64,000 nt of DNA from Vibrio fluminensis. GTDB lineage: Bacteria; Pseudomonadota; Gammaproteobacteria; Enterobacterales; Vibrionaceae. A program made the position numbers and the translations under genes. Shown in pieces: positions 34,454 through 42,619 of this stretch. Every line of letters begins with the position of its first letter. The first letter of the stretch is position 1. Below the pieces are notes generated by a model that saw only the letters and a list, made by a program, of their open reading frames with translations, made no database searches and was not told the origin of the DNA. The stretch covers positions 1 to 64,000 of the forward strand of contig NZ_JADILO010000014.1 in NCBI RefSeq assembly GCF_015278125.1, read 5' to 3'.

Positions 34454-35002
34454 TTAGCTGATCGCTTTTTCGAGTAGGGTATCACCACTAAAGCTCATCA
34501 CTTTAATCATGTTATCGGTATACAAACCGTAACTTGCTTCAAAACCATTACGTGGGAAAGTAATCGAGCCCGGGTTAAAAATAAATTGCGCGCCATTTTT
34601 TTCTGCCAGTGGGATATGCGTATGACCATGAACAATCACATCGCCTTCTCTTAAAGCTGGACGTTTTTCACTGTTGTACAGATGACCATGGGTCAAAAAC
34701 AATCTTTGCCCGGTAGGCAGCATTACCCAAGCGTAATCACTCATCATAGGAAACGCCAGTAGCATTTGGTCTACTTCACTGTCACAGTTACCACGTACCG
34801 CAATAATTCGCTCTGCGTATTGATTCAACAATTCAGCCACTGCTGGTGGATTGTAGCCTTCCGGCACAGGGTTGCGTGGACCATGGTTGAGTACATCACC
34901 AAGCAGCACAAGAGTTTCGACACCAGAGCGTTCAAACTCTTCGATAACACGCTCAGTTGCAGGTAAGCTACCATGCAAATCCGAAGCAAAAAATAGTTTC
35001 AC
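34454..35002 (-). CDS. yfcE: YfcE-family metallophosphoesterase
   Basis: 182 aa. The calcineurin-like phosphodiesterase fold has metal ligands visible in FASDLHGS (D8, H10), LLGDVLNHG, VRGNCDSE, FLTHGHLY and VHGHTHIP. E. coli YfcE cleaves phosphodiester model substrates with Mn; its physiological substrate is unknown. Start is GTG with GAGGAG 8 nt upstream; that ribosome binding site overlaps one arm of a 6-bp hairpin. It is 47 nt after the CBS gene with no terminator between them, so it may be the last gene of the DUF1538 operon. Confidence 0.92.
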   Translation of the reverse strand: MKLFFASDLHGSLPATERVIEEFERSGVETLVLLGDVLNHGPRNPVPEGYNPPAVAELLNQYAERIIAVRGNCDSEVDQMLLAFPMMSDYAWVMLPTGQRLFLTHGHLYNSEKRPALREGDVIVHGHTHIPLAEKNGAQFIFNPGSITFPRNGFEASYGLYTDNMIKVMSFSGDTLLEKAIS

Positions 35003-35010
35003 AATAGATT

Positions 35011-35029
35011 CTCCTCAACTTCATTGAGG
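35011..35029 (-). promoter_or_regulatory. Hairpin overlapping the yfcE ribosome binding site
   Basis: Read leftward, CCTCAA-TGAAG-TTGAGG continues into AG. The 3' arm contains part of the GAGGAG Shine-Dalgarno sequence, so folding would hide it. Confidence 0.5.
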
Positions 35030-35049
35030 TCATTTTACTCAATTGGTTA

Positions 35050-35457
35050 CTAGACGTCATCCCGTGCCATGCCGTTGATCACAATATTGTTGTAACTTAC
35101 CATGCCGATCACCACACCATTTTCGATTACGGGCGCTCGACTGATACCAAAGCGTTCAAATAATCGCGCACAATATTTCACGTTCATATTCGGATCGACG
35201 CACAAAGCTGGCTTAGTCATGATTTCATACACATTGGTACGCTCTGGCGAACGATTCTTGGCTAAGACTTTTTTGGCAATGTCATTCATCAGTACAATGC
35301 CATATTCATCATCGTGATTGCGCTTGTTAATCACTAAAGCTTTGACTTGATGTTGTCGTGCTATGCGTATCCCTTCTTGCACGGTGCTTAAACCATCAAT
35401 CATGACATAAGTTGCAGCCATGACATCCCGTACTCGGACTGTTGTTTGTGCATTCAT
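35050..35457 (-). CDS. CBS-pair protein
   Basis: 135 aa made of two CBS domains: about 8-65 (VRDVMAATYVMIDGLSTVQE and ALVINK) and about 75-133 (VYEIMTKPALCVDPNMNVKY and SRAPVIENGVVIGMVSYNNI). CBS pairs bind adenine nucleotides and gate channels, transporters or enzymes. Its start overlaps the PII-like gene by 4 nt, and it is encoded with two DUF1538 membrane proteins. It is probably the nucleotide-sensing part of that transporter; this is inference from context. Confidence 0.92.
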   Translation of the reverse strand: MNAQTTVRVRDVMAATYVMIDGLSTVQEGIRIARQHQVKALVINKRNHDDEYGIVLMNDIAKKVLAKNRSPERTNVYEIMTKPALCVDPNMNVKYCARLFERFGISRAPVIENGVVIGMVSYNNIVINGMARDDV

Positions 35458-35804
35458 AACTCATCCCCAACCACTTTCGTCAGTTTTTCCACTTGGTGAG
35501 CGACTCCCACCGCATCTTCGATATCGATTTGAATTGCGATCCCTTGCCCTGACTCTTGATCAAACTCGCCAACCTTACTGATCGTCTCTAATATCTGCCG
35601 CGCAAGGTGTTCTTCCACCACAAACAGCAAGACATCTTTCTGTACTTCTAACGTTAAACCCAAAAAGGTGCGTTTCTGATTGAGCCCCTCACCCCTGGCA
35701 TTATTAATCACAGTGGCACCTGTCGCACCAGCGTTGCGGGCGGCATCCAGAACTTGTTCGGTTTTACTATCTTCGACAAAGGCTAACAGCAACTTAAAGC
35801 GCAT
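35454..35804 (-). CDS. PII-like signalling protein
   Basis: 116 aa. It has the ferredoxin-like PII layout: beta strand [12 protein letters not shown], helix SKTEQVLDAARNAGATGATV, a T-loop-like segment GEGLNQKRTFLGLTLEVQKD (about 39-58), then LLFVVEEHLARQILETISK and AIQIDIEDAVGV. The family signature residues of GlnB are only partly kept, so it is better called PII-like. Such trimeric proteins bind nucleotides and plug or regulate membrane transporters. It overlaps the upstream DUF1538 gene by 11 nt and the CBS gene by 4 nt. Confidence 0.85.
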   Translation of the reverse strand: MRFKLLLAFVEDSKTEQVLDAARNAGATGATVINNARGEGLNQKRTFLGLTLEVQKDVLLFVVEEHLARQILETISKVGEFDQESGQGIAIQIDIEDAVGVAHQVEKLTKVVGDEL

Positions 35805-36585
35805 TTTCTTGATCCTCTTTTTGCGGTCGTTGATTCAACCATTGAGTAATTTGTGCGTATCCCATCACTGAGATCATCGGAAATAAACTGGCAAAGGCGA
35901 TCAACCCAAAACCGTCTATCATCGGATTTCTACCCGGAACGGTCGACGCTAGCCCTAACCCAAGTGCAGCCACTAAAGGAACTGTCACGGTTGATGTGGT
36001 CACGCCTCCAGAATCATAGGCCAGTGGCACAATCAGTTTGGGCGCGAAAAAGGTTTGGATTACGACAACAATATAACCAGCAATAATGTAGTAATGGATG
36101 GGATCGCCGACCACGATGCGATAGCTCCCTAAAGAGATACCAAAAGCAACACCTAGCGCGACCGCTATGCGTAAACCATTGACCCGAATGCTGCCACCCG
36201 AGACTTGATTGGCTTTGATTGCCACCGCAATCAGAGAAGGCTCAGCGACGGTGGTGCTAAAGCCGATACAAAAAGCAAACAGATAGACCCAGTAATAATC
36301 AGCCCAAGTTAATACTGACTCAGCGCTCAACCTTACCTGCTCAATAAATTGTGGTGCGGTGAGTTGCTCCACCATAGTTTCCCCAAGTGGAAACAGCGCC
36401 ATTTCCAATCCAAGCAAAAAAAGCGACAACCCAAGCACCACATAAAAAAAGCCCAGTATCACTTTAGAAAGATTAGCGACCGGGCGCCTAAGCACTGCAA
36501 ACTGAAAACCGAAGATGATGGTCGCTATCGGGATCACATCGCCGATGGTATCAATGAAGGTGTCAAAAAATTGCGTCACTATCAT
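35794..36585 (-). CDS. DUF1538 membrane protein, second of pair
   Basis: 263 aa with about seven hydrophobic segments. It shares with its neighbour the blocks [13 protein letters not shown] (about 59-71), [27 protein letters not shown] (189-203) and [17 protein letters not shown] (218-234). These conserved Asp/Ser/Thr/Gly stretches inside membrane regions look like an ion or substrate path. I recall reports of a DUF1538 pair (UmpAB) acting as a cation/proton antiporter in Halomonas; whether this holds here is unknown. Its ATG overlaps the previous gene by 4 nt. Confidence 0.9.
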   Translation of the reverse strand: MIVTQFFDTFIDTIGDVIPIATIIFGFQFAVLRRPVANLSKVILGFFYVVLGLSLFLLGLEMALFPLGETMVEQLTAPQFIEQVRLSAESVLTWADYYWVYLFAFCIGFSTTVAEPSLIAVAIKANQVSGGSIRVNGLRIAVALGVAFGISLGSYRIVVGDPIHYYIIAGYIVVVIQTFFAPKLIVPLAYDSGGVTTSTVTVPLVAALGLGLASTVPGRNPMIDGFGLIAFASLFPMISVMGYAQITQWLNQRPQKEDQENAL

Positions 36586-37319
36586 GCGATCACCATGCCG
36601 TAAACCATAACAAACATCATCGGCAGTAAAGAGGCAAAGGCAATTAAACCAAAGCCATCAATCATTGGATTACGCCCTTTAATCGACGAAGCCAAGCCGA
36701 CGCCTAAAGCCGTCACTAATGGCACAGTGATAGTCGATGTCGTCACGCCGCCAGAATCATAAGCAACGCCAATAATGCTCTCTGGTGCGAAACCGGTTAG
36801 CACCACAACCCCTAAGTACCCACCGATAATCATGTATTGAATCGGCCAACCTTTGAGTATCCGAATCACCCCTAACACGATGGCAAAACCCACTGACAAG
36901 GCTACAGTAAAACGCAAACCATCTGCATACGCTTCACGACTCTGCTCATCGCGCTTTATCATCCCCCCTTCCGCAGCGACGTCAGCCGCCTCCGCAGCCA
37001 CTGCGGTCAATGCAGGCTCTGCGACAGTGGTACCAAAGCCCAAGCAAAACGAAAATAACAGTAACCAAAAGACACTTCCCTTCTGAGCAAAAGCTTGAGC
37101 CATCGTCTCGCCAATAGGAAAGAGCCCCATCTCTAAACCAAAAATAAAGAAGGTTAAACCAGTCACAACAAAGAGCAGCCCTAAGGCTATCGAGGTCAGA
37201 TTCGGCAGAGGCTCTTGCAACACCACCAATTGAAAAAACGCAATCACGAGCACAATCGGCATTAAATCACGCAGGCTGCCTAACATTGCGCGTAATAATG
37301 CGGTAAATGCTTGTTGCAC
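36582..37319 (-). CDS. DUF1538 membrane protein, first of pair
   Basis: 245 aa, GTG start with GGGAGGTG 5-7 nt upstream. It has about seven membrane segments and the same blocks as its partner: [13 protein letters not shown] (61-73), [12 protein letters not shown] (97-108), [15 protein letters not shown] (186-200), [17 protein letters not shown] (215-231). It differs by a charged cytoplasm-like insert [14 protein letters not shown] (121-134). The two genes look like an ancient duplication making a heterodimer. First gene of a four- or five-gene overlapping operon with a PII-like and a CBS protein. Confidence 0.9.
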   Translation of the reverse strand: MQQAFTALLRAMLGSLRDLMPIVLVIAFFQLVVLQEPLPNLTSIALGLLFVVTGLTFFIFGLEMGLFPIGETMAQAFAQKGSVFWLLLFSFCLGFGTTVAEPALTAVAAEAADVAAEGGMIKRDEQSREAYADGLRFTVALSVGFAIVLGVIRILKGWPIQYMIIGGYLGVVVLTGFAPESIIGVAYDSGGVTTSTITVPLVTALGVGLASSIKGRNPMIDGFGLIAFASLLPMMFVMVYGMVIA

Positions 37320-37617
37320 TGTTCACCTCCCTTCCATGAGTGGTTTCCAAGCCAAAACAGCCTATCCCTGCAGTTTAGGCACGCTCTACTGCTAGGTTAA
37401 AGCTATCTTGCCAAAGCATCGCTTGCTAATATGTGACACTAATTGCATCCCAACCGATAAATGTTACAAAATGTAATTTCTGTGAAGACAAACTGCTGGC
37501 AATCACTTTGAGTTGGTTTCACCGCATATCGCATTGGCATTCTTTCAGCATTTAACGGACTATCTGATCCGAATGAGCGTGTAATCGCTATAATTGTGGT
37601 TATACAAGGAGAGTAGT

Positions 37618-38532
37618 ATGAAGATTCTGTTAACTGGTGGCACTGGCTTTATTGGTCGAGAACTGGTCAAACATTTAACCACTCATGACGTGGTGGTATT
37701 AACACGCTCACCAGAAGCAGCACAGCTTGCACTGAGCCATGCTGATTTAGGCAACATCACCTATATCGCAACATTAAACGACTTCCACGACTTGAATGAC
37801 TACGATGCGGTTATCAATTTGGCTGGTGAACCCATCGCAGATAAACGCTGGAGCGCGGAGCAAAAGAAGCAAATCTGTGACAGTCGCTGGAAACTTACCG
37901 AGCAGTTAGTTGAGCTAATTCACGCCAGCACCACACCACCGAGCGTATTTATAAGCGGTTCGGCGGTTGGCTACTATGGCGACCAGCAAGCGCACCCCTT
38001 TGATGAAAGCCTGCATGTTCATGCTGACAATTTTCCCCATCATGTCTGTGCTAAATGGGAAGAGATAGCAAACCGTGCTCGCTCTGAAGAAACCCGCATC
38101 TGTATTTTACGTACTGGTGTGGTCTTGGGTTGTGATGGCGGCGCGCTGGCTAAGATGCTACTTCCTTACAAAATGGGGGTTGGCGGACCAATAGGCAGTG
38201 GTAGCCAATATATGCCTTGGATACACAAACTCGATATGGTTCGTGCCATCGTTTATTTACTTGAAACTGAACACGCTCACGGCGAATTTAACCTCTGCGC
38301 TCCTCATCCAGTTATGAACAAGCAGTTTAGTCGTACCTTAGCCCGTACACTGAAGCGTCCTCACTTCCTATTTACCCCAAAATGGACGATGAGAGTTCTT
38401 ATGGGGGAAAGCTCGGTATTACTCTTCGATAGTATCCGCGCGAAGCCAAAAAAGCTGACAGAATTAGGCTTTCGTTTCAGCTACTCACGACTCGAACCGG
38501 CATTAAAAAATCTCTTACAACATCATGAATAA
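37618..38532 (+). CDS. yfcH: TIGR01777-family sugar-nucleotide epimerase-like protein
   Basis: 304 aa from the ATG of MKILLTGGTGFIGRELV, with AAGGAGAG upstream; an in-frame start eight codons earlier has no such site. An extended-SDR Rossmann fold has the NAD(P) motif TGGTGFIG (7-14), NLAGEPIADKRWS (about 73-85) typical of this subfamily, and YYG in the SAVGYYGD segment. The C-terminal DUF1731 part includes ESSVLLFDSIRAKPKKLTEL. E. coli YfcH is the counterpart; its reaction is unknown. It is followed 49 nt later by another SDR gene. Confidence 0.93.
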   Translation: MKILLTGGTGFIGRELVKHLTTHDVVVLTRSPEAAQLALSHADLGNITYIATLNDFHDLNDYDAVINLAGEPIADKRWSAEQKKQICDSRWKLTEQLVELIHASTTPPSVFISGSAVGYYGDQQAHPFDESLHVHADNFPHHVCAKWEEIANRARSEETRICILRTGVVLGCDGGALAKMLLPYKMGVGGPIGSGSQYMPWIHKLDMVRAIVYLLETEHAHGEFNLCAPHPVMNKQFSRTLARTLKRPHFLFTPKWTMRVLMGESSVLLFDSIRAKPKKLTELGFRFSYSRLEPALKNLLQHHE

Positions 38533-38581
38533 TCCTTTACTCTGAATCGCGTCATTTCAGAGAATTAGAGAGAAGGATTTC

Positions 38582-39409
38582 ATGACCAAAGCCATTCTTA
38601 TTACCGGATGTTCAACCGGCATTGGCTACGTAACTGCCCATGCATTACATCAGCGTGGCTATCAAGTTATTGCCTCTTGTCGCAAAAGCGAAGATGTTGA
38701 GCGTTTGCGAAACGAAGGGCTGACTTGTATTCAGTTAGATTTAAGCTCGGCTACCAGTATTTCCAATGCGGTACAACAAACCTTAAAACTAACCAATGGA
38801 AAGCTCTATGCGCTGTTTAATAACGGCGCTTATGGGCAACCGGGCGCTTTGGAGGATCTGCCCGTGGCAGGACTGAGGGCGCAATTTGAAACGAATTTCT
38901 TCGGTTGGCATCAATTGGTGTGTGAAGTTTTACCGATTATGCGCGCACAAGGTGAAGGACGCATTGTGCAAAATAGTTCCGTACTCGGCTTTGCTGCAAT
39001 GAAATACCGCGGCGCTTATAACGCCTCCAAATTTGCCATTGAAGGCTGGAGCGATACACTGCGTTTAGAACTGGCTGACACCAATATCAAAATATCTCTA
39101 ATCGAACCAGGACCAATCGAAACGCAGTTTCGTGCCAATGCTCTACAAGCATTTCATCAATGGATTGACATCGAATCGAGTGTCCATAAAACTCAATATC
39201 AGCAGCAAATTGCTCGCTTAGCTAAAAAGTCTTCCAACAACACGTTTGTATTGCCTGCAGAAGCGTGTATTCAACCAGTCATCCATGCACTAGAAGCAGA
39301 GAGACCCAAACTTCGTTACCGCATTACTCAACCAACCAAAGTATTTGCTGTATTGAAGAGACTGCTACCCGGACGTTGGCTGGATAAAATTTTAGCGAAA
39401 GCAGCATAG
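38582..39409 (+). CDS. Short-chain dehydrogenase/reductase
   Basis: 275 aa classical SDR. The cofactor motif is TGCSTGIG (8-15), the structural NNGA is at about 80-83, catalytic Ser is in QNSSVLGF and YNASK (about 147-151) holds Tyr and Lys. PGPIETQF follows. The absence of an Asp after strand 2 and the presence of SCRK suggest NADP(H), as inference. The substrate is unknown. AGAGAAGG precedes the ATG. It probably shares a transcript with the epimerase-like gene. Confidence 0.92.
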   Translation: MTKAILITGCSTGIGYVTAHALHQRGYQVIASCRKSEDVERLRNEGLTCIQLDLSSATSISNAVQQTLKLTNGKLYALFNNGAYGQPGALEDLPVAGLRAQFETNFFGWHQLVCEVLPIMRAQGEGRIVQNSSVLGFAAMKYRGAYNASKFAIEGWSDTLRLELADTNIKISLIEPGPIETQFRANALQAFHQWIDIESSVHKTQYQQQIARLAKKSSNNTFVLPAEACIQPVIHALEAERPKLRYRITQPTKVFAVLKRLLPGRWLDKILAKAA

Positions 39410-39592
39410 CGTCATATAAACGTCATAAATCATCAGCATAATGACATGGTGAAATAGCATTACACAAAATTTATAAGCGTCACATTCGGTGCCCGTACAT
39501 GTCATTAAATCAATTAAATTGGCTATGTGTGAGTGTTGCGCTAACGCTGTTTATCTTTTTTTAAACACCTTCGCTTGCACTTTTGCCATTGA

Positions 39593-39622
39593 AAACACCA
39601 CGTTATTGCGTGGTGTTTTTAT
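39593..39622 (+). terminator. Terminator downstream of the SDR gene
   Basis: AACACCACG / CGTGGTGTT with a 6-nt loop is followed by TTTATTT. It lies 184 nt past the SDR stop. Confidence 0.85.
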
Positions 39623-39623
39623 T

Positions 39624-39675
39624 TATACTCAAGTAACCTCAAGGTGCTTGGTTCAGCGAGAATTGCTTGAGTATA
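39624..39675. repeat. Palindromic Vibrio repeat, complete copy
   Basis: Arms TATACTCAAG (39624-39633) and CTTGAGTATA (39666-39675) are perfect 10-bp complements around a 32-nt centre. The left arm and what follows, 18 nt ATACTCAAGTAACCTCAA, recurs exactly at 53,465-53,482, and a relative of it appears inverted at 54,863-54,879. Confidence 0.8.
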
Positions 39676-39745
39676 TAAGCTTGATTTATTCTCGTGTAGA
39701 CCATACTTAATCAATAGATAAAGACATTGGCCAAGGATATGTCGC

Positions 39746-40600
39746 ATGCAATCACCTTTTATCACCGAATTAAACCAACAGAACTTTATGCAAGTTCTGG
39801 AAAGCTCACAGCAAACACCATTGTTGATCCACTTCTGGGCATCAGTAAGCCAAGAAAGCACTGAAATCATTCCACATTTGCAACAACTCGCGCAGAACTA
39901 CAATGGTGCGATGACGCTAGCATTGCTCAACTGCGAGCAAGAACAATCCATCGCAGCGCAATTTGGCGTACAAGCCTTGCCAACCATTGCTTTATTTATC
40001 AATGGGCAGCCTGTTGATGGTCTTGGTGGACCTCAACCAATCCAAGCGATTGAAGCTATGCTGGCTAAACATTTACCAAGCCAAGAAGAGCTGAGTTTAA
40101 CCAAAGCATTAGAACTGGTATCAGCAGGTCAACATTCTCAAGCGATGCCGTTATTACTCGCTCTATCTGAAGATCTAAGCCGTCGCGGTGATGTTAAGCT
40201 CGCACTTGCTGATTGCTACCTCGCCGCGCAGAACTTTGAACAAGCAGAAGTGCTGCTGCAGAGCATTCCTCTGGAATATCAAGATAATTACTACAAAGGC
40301 TTAATTGCTAAATTAGAAATTCACCATCAAGCGGCAAACAGTCCAGAAATACAGTCACTTGAACAGCAACTAACACAACAGCCAGATAACGCAAAATTGG
40401 CACAAGAACTGGCACTTAACTACCACCAAGTTAATCGTGACGAAGAAGCGTTGGCCTTGATTTGGCAGTTTATCTCTCGTGATCTCAATAGTATGGATGG
40501 TAATATGAAAAAATCTTTTATGGATATCCTTAGTGCACTTGGTCAAGGCAACCCTATCGCGGCGAAATATCGTCGCCAGCTATACTCTATCCTCTACTAA
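39746..40600 (+). CDS. cnoX: Thioredoxin-fold co-chaperone CnoX (YbbN)
   Basis: 284 aa. A thioredoxin-like domain (about 1-110) is followed by helical TPR repeats (about 115-284). The active-site position reads FWASVSQES: both catalytic cysteine positions are Ser (S35, S38). E. coli CnoX has S-Q-H-C there, keeping Cys38; here that Cys is also lost while C63 (LNCEQ) remains. CnoX binds unfolding proteins and hands them to GroEL or DnaK. ALPTIALFINGQ keeps the cis-Pro loop. It is a single gene between terminators. Confidence 0.92.
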   Translation: MQSPFITELNQQNFMQVLESSQQTPLLIHFWASVSQESTEIIPHLQQLAQNYNGAMTLALLNCEQEQSIAAQFGVQALPTIALFINGQPVDGLGGPQPIQAIEAMLAKHLPSQEELSLTKALELVSAGQHSQAMPLLLALSEDLSRRGDVKLALADCYLAAQNFEQAEVLLQSIPLEYQDNYYKGLIAKLEIHHQAANSPEIQSLEQQLTQQPDNAKLAQELALNYHQVNRDEEALALIWQFISRDLNSMDGNMKKSFMDILSALGQGNPIAAKYRRQLYSILY

Positions 40601-40616
40601 TTAGGTCATCTCGAAC

Positions 40617-40645
40617 TTAAAGGTCGGAATAACCGACCTTTATTT
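40617..40645 (+). terminator. Terminator of cnoX
   Basis: AAAGGTCGG-AATA-CCGACCTTT (with flanking A/T) followed by ATTTCG. Confidence 0.85.
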
Positions 40646-40734
40646 CGCTTATTTAGCGTACTAGGTCTCATTCCTATATTTGAGCTTGCACAAACTTTAG
40701 GCAACAATGAAATCAACTGAATAAGGAGATTTTT

Positions 40735-41667
40735 ATGCCTATCGATACCGCATTACCACTCGATTCCCTGATCACCACTGCGATTTTTGTTATTGCCGCT
40801 GTCGCGTTTATTTTCGCTGGGGTTAAAACCGTCCCTCAAGGCAACCACTGGACAGTGGAACGCTTCGGACGCTATACGCACACACTTAAGCCAGGATTAA
40901 ATTTTATCATCCCATTTGTGGATAAAATTGGTCATAAGATCAATATGATGGAACGCGTACTCGACATTCCTGCCCAGGAAGTAATTTCACGTGATAATGC
41001 GAATGTCACTATAGATGCAGTGTGCTTTGTTCAAGTAATCAATGCGCCTCAAGCGGCTTATGAAGTTAACGACTTAGAACATGCAATTCGCAACCTAACG
41101 CTAACCAATATTCGTACTGTCCTTGGCTCAATGGAGCTTGATGAGATGCTAAGCCAGCGAGACATGATTAATGTGAAGCTACTGGCGATCGTCGATGAAG
41201 CAACTAATCCATGGGGCGTAAAGGTTACACGTATTGAAATAAAGGATGTTCAACCACCGTCAGATTTGACCGCAGCTATGAATGCGCAAATGAAAGCCGA
41301 GCGCAATAAGCGTGCCGAAATTCTAGAGGCTGAAGGGATTCGACAAGCCGAGATTCTTAGAGCGGAAGGTCAAAAACAATCAGAGATCCTCAAGGCTGAA
41401 GGTGACAAACAAGCCGCTATTTTGCAAGCAGAAGCACGAGAGCGCGCCGCTGAAGCCGAAGCTCGAGCGACCGAAATGGTTTCAGATGCGATCGCCAAAG
41501 GCGACATGCAAGCGGTAAACTACTTCATCGCTCAAGGCTATACAGAAGCACTAAAAACCATTGGCCAAGCAGAAAATGGCAAGATCATCATGCTACCTTT
41601 AGAGGCATCAGGTTTGATGGGCTCAGTCGCTGGTATTGCTGAAATGTTCAAACAAGAGAAAAAATAG
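40735..41667 (+). CDS. qmcA: SPFH/band-7 membrane protein QmcA
   Basis: 310 aa. An N-terminal membrane anchor (about 10-30), then an SPFH domain (about 32-190) with [20 protein letters not shown] and [21 protein letters not shown] long coiled coil (about 195-255) contains repeated [20 protein letters not shown] units (for example [19 protein letters not shown]). The family is stomatin/paraslipin; E. coli QmcA is found with FtsH-HflKC complexes. It is followed 8 nt later by its usual NfeD-type partner. Confidence 0.95.
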   Translation: MPIDTALPLDSLITTAIFVIAAVAFIFAGVKTVPQGNHWTVERFGRYTHTLKPGLNFIIPFVDKIGHKINMMERVLDIPAQEVISRDNANVTIDAVCFVQVINAPQAAYEVNDLEHAIRNLTLTNIRTVLGSMELDEMLSQRDMINVKLLAIVDEATNPWGVKVTRIEIKDVQPPSDLTAAMNAQMKAERNKRAEILEAEGIRQAEILRAEGQKQSEILKAEGDKQAAILQAEARERAAEAEARATEMVSDAIAKGDMQAVNYFIAQGYTEALKTIGQAENGKIIMLPLEASGLMGSVAGIAEMFKQEKK

Positions 41668-41675
41668 AGGATCGA

Positions 41676-42128
41676 GTGATAGAGCTTCTCAATCATATTA
41701 ACCATTGGCATTGGATAGGACTTGGTCTCGCCCTATTAGCCGCTGAACTACTCGGCGCTGCTGGTTACCTACTTTGGCTAGGAATATCGGCTTTACTCGT
41801 GGGTGTGATTCAGACTTGGATGCCAATAAGCTGGCAACTTCAATGGGTATCGTTTGGCGTATTTTCACTTACGACCACCTGGCTATGGTGGCGCAGACAG
41901 CTGAAAAGCGATCGCCACTCAGATAACCAACGAGAGTTAAATCAAAAAACTAAACAGCTAATCGGCCAAACGGTTCGCCTTGATCATGACCTGCCAGCAG
42001 GTAAATCACGCATAAAAATTGCCGACACCACATGGGCTGCCTTTTCTGAACAACCATTAAGCGCAGGAATGTTAGTTGAAATCACTGATATCAAGGGAAT
42101 CGTATTATTTATTGAAGAAAAAAAGTGA
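41676..42128 (+). CDS. NfeD-family membrane protein (YbbK type)
   Basis: 150 aa, GTG start with AGAGGA upstream. Two or three membrane helices (about 12-70; WIGLGLALLAAELLGAAGYL, LLVGVIQTW) are followed by a C-terminal OB-fold NfeD domain (about 90-150; GQTVRLDHDLPAGKSRIKIA, TWAAFSE). It acts with the SPFH protein encoded just before it, probably in membrane microdomain or protease regulation. The pairing qmcA-nfeD is the same as E. coli qmcA-ybbK. Confidence 0.93.
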   Translation: MIELLNHINHWHWIGLGLALLAAELLGAAGYLLWLGISALLVGVIQTWMPISWQLQWVSFGVFSLTTTWLWWRRQLKSDRHSDNQRELNQKTKQLIGQTVRLDHDLPAGKSRIKIADTTWAAFSEQPLSAGMLVEITDIKGIVLFIEEKK

Positions 42129-42142
42129 CGGATAAATAACAG

Positions 42143-42183
42143 TAAAACAGGCCAAAAATCGACTTTTTTGGCCTGTTTTTTTG
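42143..42183 (+). terminator. Terminator of qmcA-nfeD
   Basis: AAAACAGGCCAAAAA / TTTTTTGGCCTGTTTT with a 5-nt loop, then more Ts. Confidence 0.95.
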
Positions 42184-42361
42184 TCCCCTACCCGCTGAAG
42201 CCAGTAAAAGATAAATTTTTCTAAATAAGTCACTAAAAAACCTAAATAAAGGTTATTTATTACATAAAAATATCATTTTTTTTTGATCTTTATCAGTCTT
42301 GTTTCATACTAAAACTATCTCAGATATTTGAGATGACTCGCAAAACTAAGGGGAATTTGTT

Positions 42362-42568
42362 ATGAAAAAGATAATTGCTTTAATGTGTACTGCGCTTCTT
42401 TCATTTTCTGTATTTGCTTCAACATCAGCAAATAACTCTAGCAGTAATCAAACAGCGCGCGGCGAATGGGTGAACTGCGTATTGCCCGATGGTTCTAAAG
42501 ATTACATTCCTAGTGGCGTATGCCGCTCCAACGGTGGCACTTTTACTAGCGACACTATCTCTCACTAA
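42362..42568 (+). CDS. Small secreted protein, unknown function
   Basis: 68 aa, not recognised. The signal peptide MKKIIALMCTALLSFSVFA is cleaved to leave about 49 residues. A Ser/Asn-rich start (STSANNSSSNQ) is followed by a compact segment with two cysteines, C39 and C54 (GEWVNCVLPDG, PSGVCRSNGG), able to form one disulfide. AAGGGGAA precedes the ATG, and a strong hairpin terminator follows 9 nt after the stop, so it is a real monocistronic gene. The AT-rich 230 bases upstream contain CTCAGATATTTGAG. Periplasmic or exported; function not inferred. Confidence 0.8.
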   Translation: MKKIIALMCTALLSFSVFASTSANNSSSNQTARGEWVNCVLPDGSKDYIPSGVCRSNGGTFTSDTISH

Positions 42569-42575
42569 TAAGTGA

Positions 42576-42613
42576 AAAAGCCCTTGCTATACGAGTAGAG
42601 CAAGGGCTTTCAA
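42576..42613. terminator. Terminator of the small secreted protein gene
   Basis: AAAGCCCTTGCT / AGAGCAAGGGCTTT with a 7-nt loop. A-runs and T-runs on both sides suit the convergent DUF2057 gene as well. Confidence 0.9.
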
Positions 42614-42619
42614 AACCTT

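Larger units (their letters stand above)
39410..39745. other. Intergenic region between the SDR gene and cnoX
   Basis: 336 bases. No convincing gene; a 73-codon frame at 39,489 has no ribosome binding site and runs through the terminator. It holds a small GCG-CTAA-CGC stem followed by a seven-T run (about 39,538-39,561), a strong terminator (39,593-39,622) and a 52-bp palindromic repeat (39,624-39,675). A short RNA ending at one of these terminators is possible. Confidence 0.55.

Noticed and set aside
39489..39710. 73-codon frame between the SDR gene and cnoX
   Set aside because: It runs through a terminator and a palindromic repeat and has no ribosome binding site.
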